A stretch of DNA of 64,000 nucleotides from Endoryza foliicola (GTDB lineage Bacteria; Bacteroidota; Bacteroidia; Chitinophagales; Chitinophagaceae), in assembly GCA_965226965.1 (NCBI GenBank), contig OZ245715.1:372001-436000 (forward strand). The letters run 5' to 3'. The translations under genes were made by a program, and so were the position numbers. The notes beneath the pieces were generated by a model. The model saw only the letters and a program-made list of their open reading frames with translations. It searched no databases and was not told the DNA's origin. Of this stretch, positions 44,403 through 52,078 are shown in pieces (position 1 is the stretch's first letter; every line of letters starts with the position of its first letter).

Positions 44403-45314
44403 CTAAAATTTATCGGGAAGAGACAAGAATGGAGTCTTGCCATCCGTTAGTATTAGTTTTGAATTACTACTATTTGAAAGTGCTCTAAATGCTTCAATCT
44501 GTCTGAGTTTAAGAATTGATGGAGTCAATGTTTTATTGATAGTATCATTGGCTCGTCTAGTAGCATCTGCCTCAATTCGCATTGCATTTGCTTTACCTTC
44601 TGCTTCGATTTCTAAAATTCTCTTCTTAGCTTGTGCTTGAATGATGGCGGCATTTTGTTCTCCTTCGGCTTGAATGCGAGCAATTTCTTTTTTACCCTCT
44701 GCTTCAATAATTCTTCTTTCTGCATCTCTCTTTTCCCTTTCCTTCACGAATTCCATTCTTTGTGCGTCTTGTTCTGCTTGAAGTTTTTCTTCAATGGTTC
44801 TAGCAAGACCTTCCGGTAGGCGAATGCTCTTCATTAGTACATTATCGATCATGAAACCCTTAGGCTCCAATATCTCACTCATTTGCTTTCTAATTGCTTG
44901 CTCAATTTGAGCGCGCTCTCCACTGTGCATGTCTTTAGCTAGGAACTTAGCTGTAACATCGGCAGCAGCTGAACGGAATACAGGAAGAATTACTTCTGAT
45001 TCGTAGTTCAATCCAATGTTTTGAACAATTTTCGGGGCTGCTTCCGGCTTCAAACGATAAAGAATTGAAATTTCGCAACGAATGGTAAGGCCTTCTTTAG
45101 AAGGCAGATCCGGCTTCACTTCAATATTTACCGTTCTAGTAGGAACCCTAATGATTTTGGTAGTAAATAAATTATAACCCGCTGCACCTTGCTGAACGTA
45201 TTCGGGATCAATTTTACCAAGTCTTCTTTTGACGCCTACTTCACCTTGACGAACTACCGTGCATGAATACAAGGCAATGCTTGCAAAAATTGTAAGTGTA
45301 ATTAGATGTTTCAT
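44403..45314 (-). CDS. SPFH/prohibitin-family lipoprotein-like protein
   Basis: A 303-residue membrane-anchored protein. From ATG 45314 the N-terminus MKHLITLTIFASIALYSC ends in a lipobox-like Cys, suggesting lipid anchoring rather than the usual N-terminal helix alone. The SPFH/Band 7 domain (about 25-195) has VKRRLGKIDPEYVQQG, VNIEVKPDLPSKEGL and NVLMKSIRLPEGLARTIEEKLQAEQDAQ. A long Ala/Glu-rich coiled coil (about 195-265) follows. The family forms large ring or raft-like membrane assemblies; partner proteases are not encoded nearby. Confidence 0.85.
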   Translation of the reverse strand: MKHLITLTIFASIALYSCTVVRQGEVGVKRRLGKIDPEYVQQGAAGYNLFTTKIIRVPTRTVNIEVKPDLPSKEGLTIRCEISILYRLKPEAAPKIVQNIGLNYESEVILPVFRSAAADVTAKFLAKDMHSGERAQIEQAIRKQMSEILEPKGFMIDNVLMKSIRLPEGLARTIEEKLQAEQDAQRMEFVKEREKRDAERRIIEAEGKKEIARIQAEGEQNAAIIQAQAKKRILEIEAEGKANAMRIEADATRRANDTINKTLTPSILKLRQIEAFRALSNSSNSKLILTDGKTPFLSLPDKF

Positions 45315-45782
45315 AGACAAACTGTTTAATACTATTAAATATGGAACCCATTCGTTCAACACAAACACCAATCAATAGTTGTCATTTTCAAGGATTGAAA
45401 TTTCATTTAACACACAGTTAACTGATCACACAAAAGCACACACAAATTTCAATCGCCCTAAATGAAGGCCCAGCGCCACATTCAATGGTGTAGACTTCAA
45501 AAAAGAATATCATAACATATACTACAACGTTATATATTCTAAACAATATTCAATAGTTAAGAGAGAGAAGCAAGAGGTGAAACAACTTTCGAATACAAAG
45601 AAAAAGAAGGTTGGCTGAAATAAAAACAGGGTAGAACTTATTTAATTCACTTTTAATTTGAATGCTATTTCAGGTCGCAAATTGTTAAAGAAAACCAAAT
45701 CCCCAAAATGGATGCGTCTCCCGAAACTCAGGCAGGACGATTGCTTCAGAAGTCTACAAATAAAGTTAGAAGCGCTTGATTG
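45315..45782. other. 468-bp intergenic region, no gene seen
   Basis: AT-rich, with no credible frame, tRNA or strong hairpin. A short imperfect symmetry ATAAC...GTTAT lies near 45511-45532. It presumably includes the SPFH promoter (minus strand), but no good TAnnTTTG match was found. Confidence 0.5.
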
Positions 45783-46331
45783 TTATTCCTTGATGTAAAT
45801 TTTGTTATGCCCTGCCCCATCAGAAAGCATGAGTCGTGACCCATCAACAGCATATTTTGTTTTTGCTTCTTGTCCACTAGAAGGATCAACGAATACGATC
45901 ATTCGATCTTCTGTTCGATACTTCAATGATTGTTTTTGAGAAGAGTCATTGCTTTCAAAGCTTTGACCGCCGCCGCTTCCGGCGCTTTGTCCCGCCCATG
46001 TAGCAAATACTCCGTCTGCTGTAAATTCAATAAATGTTTCAGAAGAGAAAGACCCGAAATTGTCGCCGGAACCGCTTGTGATGACTTCTGTGTTTTTCCA
46101 AGTTCCGAAAATTCGATTGTCTAAATTAGATGTTTGCGAAGGCTGTTCCATGTTGTCGTTGTTAGAAGCAGGAGGTGTTGTTTGAGTTGCAGTTGATGCA
46201 TCACTTGCTACCGGTTCTTTTGATTCAACGTTGGCTGGTTCTGTTGGAGCTGTGGCGCTTACTTCTTTGTTGGTAGTGGTTGCGTTACAAGAGAACAGTA
46301 GTAAGCAAGTTGCTAGTGCCAAACGATGCAT
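45783..46331 (-). CDS. hypothetical lipoprotein
   Basis: A 182-residue protein. The lipoprotein signal MHRLALATCLLLFSC has the acylated Cys at position 15. A Thr/Ser/Pro/Glu-rich linker (about 16-70) is followed by a compact beta-rich domain (about 72-182) beginning FGTWKNTEVITSGSGDNFG with a Gly/Ser-rich middle and ending RLMLSDGAGHNKIYIKE. The pattern resembles small lipocalin-like domains of Bacteroidota lipoproteins, but no family is assigned. Confidence 0.75.
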   Translation of the reverse strand: MHRLALATCLLLFSCNATTTNKEVSATAPTEPANVESKEPVASDASTATQTTPPASNNDNMEQPSQTSNLDNRIFGTWKNTEVITSGSGDNFGSFSSETFIEFTADGVFATWAGQSAGSGGGQSFESNDSSQKQSLKYRTEDRMIVFVDPSSGQEAKTKYAVDGSRLMLSDGAGHNKIYIKE

Positions 46332-46542
46332 AGAATTGATTTTTGTAAAAGTACAATTGAATAGTAAAGCGCTACTACCTGCATTCAGGTAATTTGAATA
46401 GACGCAGCTATTAGTCTAAGAGAATAGATGATAACGTGTTGTACTATTAAAGAAAAGGACCTCAAACATTTCATGGCATACTAGTTATTGAGTGATGACG
46501 CTATATAAAAGTGTATTCCTCTATCCAAGCGACTCCTCCGAC

Positions 46543-46628
46543 CGATATTTTGAGCTTGGACCCTCGAGGTCCCTGAGTATCCCGAAGGGATTTTCGAAGG
46601 GCCGATGAAGGTCCAGCGAAAAATATCG
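46543..46628. repeat. long imperfect palindrome
   Basis: The left arm CGATATTTTGAGCTTGGACC (46543-46562) pairs imperfectly with the complement of the right arm GGTCCAGCGAAAAATATCG (46610-46628). Inside are CCTCGAGG and the small hairpin ATCCC-GAA-GGGAT (46579-46591). The whole could fold into a branched hairpin of about 86 nt. Confidence 0.65.
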
Positions 46629-46651
46629 ATACTTTAATAAAAAAATGCGGC

Positions 46652-46708
46652 GTCATTCCGAACGACTGAGTTTGCAAAGCAAACGAAGGAGAGAGGAACC
46701 TCGGAACG
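46652..46708 (+). repeat. structured repeat, copy A
   Basis: It starts GTCATTCCGAACGACTGAG, has a central hairpin GTTTGC-AAA-GCAAAC, then GAAGGAGAGAGGAACCTC. A diverged inverted copy lies at 46970-47030. Confidence 0.7.
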
Positions 46709-46969
46709 GGTTTTTCAGAGAGAATCCGATTTCGAAGCATTGGCGCTACATGCTATTAATTGTTAGGTAATTGAGTTGTTGAGTTTTTAAAGTTCTTAAG
46801 TTGCTGCGCTATTGATGAATGGCACTCATGTTCGCGCATCAATGCAAAAGCACAAGGTACAGCCAGTATCTTGTTCAAAGCCTCAAAAACTAAATAACTA
46901 AACCACTTAAAAACTCACCAATGAGTTTTGTAAAAAAAACTGTTTCCAAAGCGCCTCTACTATGACAAC

Positions 46970-47030
46970 GCGTTTTGAGGTCCCTCTCTCGCTGCGGCTG
47001 CTTCGCAGCCTCGCTCGTTCGGGATGACAG
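46970..47030 (-). repeat. structured repeat, copy B (inverted)
   Basis: On the minus strand it reads GTCATCCCGAACGAGCGAG, a central hairpin GGCTGC-GAA-GCAGCC, then CGAGAGAGGGACCTC. The outer parts match copy A closely; the hairpin arms differ in sequence but still pair. Confidence 0.7.
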
Positions 47031-47301
47031 GATTTTTTTAATAACAACCCAGATTTCTCGCATCCTTCTTCAGGCCTTCGGCCTTGCGAATCATGCTCGA
47101 AATGGCTTCGGACATCATTTTCGGCAGAGATGGACGAATGGTACTTAAAAAATGAAATTATTTTAAATATATAAGAAGTATGTAACGGATTAAATGTAGG
47201 AGAAATGAAGCTTGCTTTATGATACCATCAGTTTCTCTTGATTAGCCAATAGCACAACTTGTTAGATAAGAATCCTGCTTTATGGAGTATTTTTTTCGAA
47301 A

Positions 47302-47928
47302 TCAGTACTTCTTGTGTTTCTCTTTTAAAGGAGCAGTATTGATTCCGTTGGCTTCTAATTTTCGGGTAGCATCGTCTTCAATTTGAACCTTCAATTCGAA
47401 GAGGGTCTCATCGAAAACAACGTGTTTGTCGAGCATGTAAGTGATCTCATACTCTATTTCTTCCCAAGTAGAAATGTTGGCGTGATTGTGTTGTAGTTGC
47501 GCTTCAAGTTTATCGAGTGCGTTGGCTACTTTTGCTTCATAGGTTTCTTTTGCTTCGAATTCGTAGAAGAGGTCGTAGATTTCTTGTCCGTTGGCATGAG
47601 TTAGCGCTGCTCTGATGTTTTCGATAGCTTTTCGTTCGCGTTCTATTTTATCTTTTTTTAGCTCCGGATTGCGAAGTACTTCGGTAAGGGGCGTATCTTT
47701 TGCTTCTGCTTCTACGAGGTCGTGAATGATGATCATTTTGAGTAAGCGAGCTGTATTTACTTTCTTGGTTAAGAGTGGTTCAATCAGCACTGCCATCAAC
47801 GCCATTCTCCAGGTATGTTCTGCCACGCTTTCTCGTCTTCCGGTAGAGGTATAGCTATGGCGCAGCTCGTCTTTCAGTTTCTCAGCGAGTTCGAGCACTT
47901 TGAGGATGGAAGTGATGTGTTGTTTCAT
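47302..47928 (-). CDS. HD-domain hydrolase (YfbR-like)
   Basis: A 208-residue cytoplasmic protein with an HD metal-dependent phosphohydrolase domain. Metal ligands are in RESVAEHTWRMALMA (His), LLKMIIIHDLVEAEAKDTP (His-Asp pair) and the Asp in KVANALDKLEAQLQ. The layout fits the HD_3/YfbR-like group, several members of which are 5'-deoxynucleotidases; the substrate is not shown here. Stand-alone gene upstream of the repeat-rich region. Confidence 0.82.
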   Translation of the reverse strand: MKQHITSILKVLELAEKLKDELRHSYTSTGRRESVAEHTWRMALMAVLIEPLLTKKVNTARLLKMIIIHDLVEAEAKDTPLTEVLRNPELKKDKIERERKAIENIRAALTHANGQEIYDLFYEFEAKETYEAKVANALDKLEAQLQHNHANISTWEEIEYEITYMLDKHVVFDETLFELKVQIEDDATRKLEANGINTAPLKEKHKKY

Positions 47929-48005
47929 GATGGAAAAGAAGGGTAAAATTAAGGGCTTGGGGGGATATAAGGGACCAAAATTCCCTGATGGTTAGGAAGT
48001 TGGGA

Positions 48006-48018
48006 CTCTAACCAACTG
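48006..48018 (-). repeat. tRNA D-arm remnant
   Basis: On the plus strand CTCTAACCAACTG is identical to 48125-48137 inside tRNA-Asn. The surroundings (TCCTGCACAG on the minus strand) keep some acceptor-like bases but no anticodon arm, so it looks like a decayed partial tRNA copy. Confidence 0.4.
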
Positions 48019-48040
48019 TGCAGGAAGAATTATTAAAATA

Positions 48041-48071
48041 AAAAAGGTCACACAGAACTGTATGACCTTTT
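48041..48071 (-). terminator. terminator of tRNA-Asn
   Basis: On the minus strand AAAAGGTCATACAG/CTGTGTGACCTTTT forms a 14-bp stem (one wobble) with a 2-nt loop on paper, running into TTTTTTATTTT. It starts 5 nt after the tRNA. Confidence 0.85.
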
Positions 48072-48075
48072 GAAG

Positions 48076-48149
48076 CTCCCCCTTCAGGACTTGAACCTGA
48101 GACCCTCTGATTAACAGTCAGATGCTCTAACCAACTGAGCTAAGGAGGA
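48076..48149 (-). tRNA. tRNA-Asn (GTT)
   Basis: 74 nt on the minus strand. Acceptor TCCTCCT/AGGGGGA with one T-G pair, discriminator G, D arm GCTC-AGTTGGTTA-GAGC. Anticodon stem TCTGA/TCAGA with loop CTGTTAA (anticodon GTT), and T arm CTCAGGTTCAAGTCCTGAG. No encoded CCA. Confidence 0.96.
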
Positions 48150-48224
48150 ATACCTTTAAATGGGTTGCAAAAATAGGAATTTTCTGATTTCTGCAAAGTA
48201 TTCTAATGCAATTTTTTAGCTTTT

Positions 48225-48572
48225 TTAGAAGAAAAATCCTTTCTCTCGGGCTACCCATACCCCATCTTCCCTAAGCTCTACTGGCCAACGTTTTAGATAA
48301 TATCCTTCTCCCGTTACATTTCTGCCCGTTTCCATGTTGAATTTATACCGATGCAAGGGGCAAACTACGTTGCCCAACGCGTCGATCCAACCCTTACAGA
48401 AATAGCCCCCGGCATGCGGGCATTTTTGAGCAAAAGCGAATAATTTTCCGTTAAAACGCCCCAAACAGACCGTTTTTCCTCCTACTTCCAGCTCCAGAAT
48501 GCCATTTTCAGGGAAAATCAACTCCTCTTCACTGGCGGCCACTTTGAACCATTTATAGTTGGGATCGCTCAT
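48225..48572 (-). CDS. Rieske [2Fe-2S] ferredoxin-like protein
   Basis: A 115-residue soluble single-domain Rieske protein. Cluster ligands are in KCPHAGGYFCKG (Cys-x-His) and VVCPLHRYKFNMETG (Cys-x-x-His). No signal peptide or membrane helix, so it is the ferredoxin-like type seen with dioxygenases or nitrite reductases rather than the bc1 subunit. No such partner is nearby. The ATG shares one base with the hflX stop, so the two are translated from one mRNA. Confidence 0.92.
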   Translation of the reverse strand: MSDPNYKWFKVAASEEELIFPENGILELEVGGKTVCLGRFNGKLFAFAQKCPHAGGYFCKGWIDALGNVVCPLHRYKFNMETGRNVTGEGYYLKRWPVELREDGVWVAREKGFFF

Positions 48573-49762
48573 TAATAGAAAAATTCACTTTTGTATGGGT
48601 AGCGAATTCGGTACATCTCACGAACCTTGTAAAGAATACTGGTTCTTAGCAGATCAATGTTTTGTTTTTCTGTAGCCGACACAAACACACAATTGCCCTG
48701 CAACTGATTCTCCCAACGTTCCTTTAATTCTCTCAGAATTTCCGCCTTCACATCATCTTCCAACCACTCGTCGAAGGTTTGCTTCTCGTATTGATCCATT
48801 TTATTGAAGATGGTAACAATGGGCTTATCGAAAGCTTTTATATCCTGTAATGTGCTGTTTACAACTCCTATTTGATCCTCATACTGAGGATGAGATACGT
48901 CCACAACATGTAACAGTATATCGGCCTCTCTTACCTCATCTAGGGTACTCTTGAAACTTTCCACCAAATGGTGAGGCAATTTTCGAATAAACCCTACGGT
49001 ATCACTTAACAAGAAAGGAGTGCTTTCAAAAACCACTTTTCTAGTAGTAGTATCCAAGGTCGCAAACAACTTGTTCTCAGCAAACACTTCACTCTTACTC
49101 AATACGTTCATCAAAGTAGATTTGCCAACGTTGGTATACCCAACCAAGGCCACTCGAATGAACTCGCCACGGTCTTTTCGTTGAATATAGCTCTGCTTAT
49201 CGATTTCCTGCAATCTTCTTCTGAGCAATGCAATCTTCTCTTTAACGATACGACGGTCGGTCTCAATTTCCGTTTCCCCCGGACCTCTTGTACCAATACC
49301 ACCACCCAAGCGTTCCAAGTGTTTCCACATTCCTTTCAATCGAGGCAACAGATATTGGTATTGAGCCAACTCTACTTGTGTTTTGGCCTGCGCTGTCTTC
49401 GCTCTGCGGGCAAAGATGTCAAGAATCAGGTCACTTCGATCGATGGTTTTTACTTCGAGTACTTTCTCTATATTCTGAATTTGAGACCCGCTTAGTTCAT
49501 CATCAAAAATCACCAGATTAATCCCCTTGCTTTTTACATAGTCGCGGATTTCTTCCAGCTTCCCTTTTCCTACAAAAGTGCGTGAGTCTGGGTGTGGAAG
49601 TTTTTGATAAAACCACCTAACGGTATCGGCACCGGCTGTGCTGGCCAAAAAAGCCAATTCTGCCAAATACTCTTTCACCTGTACTTCGGTTTGGTCTTTA
49701 TGTACCAAGCCAACCAGCACTGCTTTCTCCTCTTGCTGTATTATATTCTTCTTATCTAACAA
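48572..49762 (-). CDS. hflX: ribosome-associated GTPase HflX
   Basis: A 396-residue GTPase that splits stalled ribosomes. The N-terminal HflX domain (about 25-195) includes GGGIGTRGPGETEIETDRR and a helical hairpin with arginines. The G domain (about 205-380) has VALVGYTNVGKSTL (G1), LLSDTVGFIRKLPHHLVESFKSTL (G3), TIFNKMDQ (G4) and VSATEKQNI (G5). The start is TTG 49762 (MLDKKNIIQ); no ATG lies at a suitable place. TATTTTTG just upstream on the minus strand (about 49786-49779) is a possible promoter element overlapping the preceding terminator tail. Confidence 0.95.
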   Translation of the reverse strand: MLDKKNIIQQEEKAVLVGLVHKDQTEVQVKEYLAELAFLASTAGADTVRWFYQKLPHPDSRTFVGKGKLEEIRDYVKSKGINLVIFDDELSGSQIQNIEKVLEVKTIDRSDLILDIFARRAKTAQAKTQVELAQYQYLLPRLKGMWKHLERLGGGIGTRGPGETEIETDRRIVKEKIALLRRRLQEIDKQSYIQRKDRGEFIRVALVGYTNVGKSTLMNVLSKSEVFAENKLFATLDTTTRKVVFESTPFLLSDTVGFIRKLPHHLVESFKSTLDEVREADILLHVVDVSHPQYEDQIGVVNSTLQDIKAFDKPIVTIFNKMDQYEKQTFDEWLEDDVKAEILRELKERWENQLQGNCVFVSATEKQNIDLLRTSILYKVREMYRIRYPYKSEFFY

Positions 49763-49787
49763 TTGCTTTTAATTTATGCTACAAAAA

Positions 49788-49820
49788 TAAAAAAACCTGT
49801 CGGGCTTTACCCAACAGGTT
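49788..49820 (-). terminator. terminator after the barrel-protein gene
   Basis: On the minus strand AACCTGTTGGG and CCCGACAGGTT form an 11-bp stem (one wobble), loop TAAAG, followed by TTTTTTTATTTTTG. It lies 20 bp after the stop of 49841-50581. Confidence 0.85.
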
Positions 49821-49840
49821 TCGATACTATCTTAACGATT

Positions 49841-50581
49841 TTAAAGTCCGCTGATCGTAAAGCCCACTTGGAAAGGGCGAATATTAGGTCCGAAACCGTC
49901 TTTAATAAATGCATTTACTTGATAACTTGCATAAATGCTATAAATACCGTAACCTGCTCTTGCCATTACGCTCAAACGAGTATTGTTGAAATATGATTTT
50001 GACTTCTCTTTCAAAGTATAACCATTAATCAAGCCACCATTTTTGCTTTGTAAGGTCTTGTTTTTCGTACTTGCGCTCAGTAGCGTTCCGATTTTCACAC
50101 CTATGGCAGCTTTCCAACTCTTGTTTGGATTCTCAGGATCTTTTGAAAAACGCAACTCAATTGGAGCCTCCAAATAGGTAGTGTTCAATTTTACTTTTTT
50201 GAAATGGTTGGTATCTGCTTGGTCAACAAAACCAAGTTTGTTTGCCAATTTCCCGCTCACGTCAACATAGGTTTTATTGAGATACATCGCGTCGAAACCT
50301 AAGCCGGGTCCAAATGCCACACTGATACGAGGATCTGTTTTGAAAGGAAAGTCCAACATAAAGTACATGTTGAAGCTTCTTGAAAATCCTTTGGTAGCAA
50401 TTGTATCAGGCTTGCCGATCCAGTTATTGTATCCCAATTGCAGCAAAATGTGATCTTTAGATCGGTTTCCCAGATTTACTTTACTCCAGTCTTTTTTGGC
50501 TTTTTTTACTGCGCTTGAGTCCTGAGCACGGGCTTGTAAAAAGCTACCCGCAACTACTAACAGAACAAAGAGTTGCTTCAT
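49841..50581 (-). CDS. outer-membrane beta-barrel protein (PorT-like fold)
   Basis: A 246-residue exported protein. The signal peptide is MKQLFVLLVVAGSFLQARAQ. After a lysine-rich segment, alternating beta strands follow (HILLQLGYNNWIG, RSFNMYFMLDFPF, RISVAFGPGLGFDAMYL, TYLEAPIELRFS, SWKAAIGVKIGTLLSA, LSVMARAGYGIYSIYASYQV, RPFQVGFTISGL) with an aromatic/Leu C-terminal end. This is the pattern of small 8-10-strand OMP_b-brl_2 barrels. No specific function is known. Confidence 0.8.
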   Translation of the reverse strand: MKQLFVLLVVAGSFLQARAQDSSAVKKAKKDWSKVNLGNRSKDHILLQLGYNNWIGKPDTIATKGFSRSFNMYFMLDFPFKTDPRISVAFGPGLGFDAMYLNKTYVDVSGKLANKLGFVDQADTNHFKKVKLNTTYLEAPIELRFSKDPENPNKSWKAAIGVKIGTLLSASTKNKTLQSKNGGLINGYTLKEKSKSYFNNTRLSVMARAGYGIYSIYASYQVNAFIKDGFGPNIRPFQVGFTISGL

Positions 50582-50983
50582 ATTCTTTAATTAAAAATCA
50601 AATGTATTTCCTAAGGGGTTAATGAAAGGTTAAGAATACCTCAAGCGGGCAAAAATTCGAGGGTTTAAACCCTTTTTCGCCTGTTTTAGGGCGTTTTCTT
50701 GATAATCAGGATCAGAATTGGCCATCAGGTCAATTTCGAAACTTCAGAAAATCAGTTCTTTAGCTTTTGAAAACCACTTCGGACAGGCGCAAATTTCCTT
50801 TTTTTGAGCCAAATAAACTAATTGATTTCGGATTCTCTTCAAACTTGAGTCGATCTTCCACTATTCAAGCCTTTTCCACTAAAAATCCGTGGCGAAGGGT
50901 ATAGTACTGATTGGTACGCTTAGATACATTCACACTTTCAAACAACAGGCTTGCCCCCGTCTGTTTTCTTAACACCTTAATCA
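50582..50983. other. 402-bp divergent intergenic region
   Basis: It lies between two divergent genes for exported proteins. It contains a perfect 12-bp palindrome GGGTTTAAACCC (50661-50672) followed by a T-run. No gene, tRNA or strong promoter match seen. Confidence 0.5.
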
Positions 50984-51553
50984 ATGAACATGAAAAAATG
51001 GTCCATTTTAGCATTATTACTTGTCGCTTCAAACTTCCTGTTTGCACAACTTTATATCGGAGGAAACTACAAACGATTCGTACCTGCTAATGATTCTGCC
51101 AAATACACTTACAATACCGGTGGAGGTTTTGAACTTCAAGGTGGTGTTGGTCTAGGGAAAAAAGGATTTTCACTCATTGCTACTGCAGGCATCGATATAT
51201 TCAGAATCAACCATAAAACAAATAGCGAGAAAAAAGACGGATGGTTATTCTTGATGGGAGGCTTGAGAAAAGATTTTTTACTCGGAAAGGCAAAGAAGAA
51301 AGGCTATGGCGATGAGAAGCAGAAATCGTTCTTTGTAGCAGCAAACTATGGTGCATCTGCAAGTAATTATACGGCAAGAATGACAAACGATGCTAAAAAA
51401 TCGTTGAGCACAAAAATTTGGAATGCCGGAATAGGTTTACACTTAAGCGGACTTGAGTTTGCATACTTCTATCAAAACTTACAAGATGTAAAGAGAGGTG
51501 GGTGGATGCCTGTTCACCAATTCAAAATTGGAATATTGCTGTTAGGAAATTAA
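50984..51553 (+). CDS. hypothetical exported protein, possible beta-barrel
   Basis: A 189-residue protein starting at ATG 50984 (a second ATG two codons later is equally possible). The signal peptide is MKKWSILALLLVASNFLFAQ. The rest is Gly- and aromatic-rich with short alternating strands (GGGFELQGGVGLGKKGFSLIATAGIDIF, GWLFLMGGLRKDFLLG, FFVAANYGASASNY, WNAGIGLHLSGLEFAYFYQ, QFKIGILLLGN). It suggests a small outer-membrane or periplasmic barrel. No family recognised. Confidence 0.75.
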   Translation: MNMKKWSILALLLVASNFLFAQLYIGGNYKRFVPANDSAKYTYNTGGGFELQGGVGLGKKGFSLIATAGIDIFRINHKTNSEKKDGWLFLMGGLRKDFLLGKAKKKGYGDEKQKSFFVAANYGASASNYTARMTNDAKKSLSTKIWNAGIGLHLSGLEFAYFYQNLQDVKRGGWMPVHQFKIGILLLGN

Positions 51554-51562
51554 ATAACAGCA

Positions 51563-52036
51563 CTACTTCGGCCCCTTAATAAAATCTGCCAACAACTTCA
51601 TCCTGTAATAGAGATTGCTGAGCATAAGCGAAGTATTGTTCTTGGTGGATAGAACGGAGTTCTTGTTCATTTTCTTAAGATTCTTGAGCTCCTCTATTTT
51701 CTCATCAATTTTATCGATCAATTTCTCAGCAGTCCAGCCAATGTATTTTTTGTTTCGATCGTCTTTTACATGATAGGGCTCAATGGTTCCGGGCTTTAGC
51801 TTATTGAATTTGAAGTTTTCATCTATTGCTTTTTTGATCGATTCGTTGGATAACAAATCAATCATAACATCCGGAGATACTTCATTCAAATAAGCATTGT
51901 GAAAAATATTGAGATTGTTGATGAGCTCTCGAATCACCAACTTTTTCAATACGTCATTCGTTTTCCCTTCCTTATGAAGAAAACTCAACAAATCTTTTAA
52001 AGGACCAATGCCCGTTTTGAGCCACTCAAAATTCAT
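51563..52036 (-). CDS. hypothetical cytoplasmic protein
   Basis: A 157-residue protein, not recognised. Mostly helical and charged (LKDLLSFLHKEGKTNDVLKK, TAEKLIDKIDEKIEELKNLKKMNK), with no signal or membrane segment. It ends 9 bp from the convergent exported-protein gene. Codon use looks native. Confidence 0.6.
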   Translation of the reverse strand: MNFEWLKTGIGPLKDLLSFLHKEGKTNDVLKKLVIRELINNLNIFHNAYLNEVSPDVMIDLLSNESIKKAIDENFKFNKLKPGTIEPYHVKDDRNKKYIGWTAEKLIDKIDEKIEELKNLKKMNKNSVLSTKNNTSLMLSNLYYRMKLLADFIKGPK

Positions 52037-52078
52037 TGCATAAATCTAATGAATACCTTCTGAATTTTATAAACAGAC

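Larger units (their letters stand above)
46332..47301. other. 970-bp non-coding, repeat-rich region
   Basis: The longest gene-free stretch. It holds a long imperfect palindrome (46543-46628) and two inverted copies of a structured repeat (46652-46708 and 46970-47030). Between them lie T/A-rich GTTGAGTTTTTAAAG-type and AACTAAATAACTAAACC-type sequences that are roughly complementary to each other, and a small AGGCC-TTC-GGCCT hairpin lies at 47072-47084. An open minus-strand frame at 46501-46740 consists only of these repeats. Confidence 0.7.

Noticed and set aside
46501..46740. Open frame of 79 codons on the minus strand
   Set aside because: It is made entirely of the palindrome and structured repeat; the translation has no protein-like pattern.
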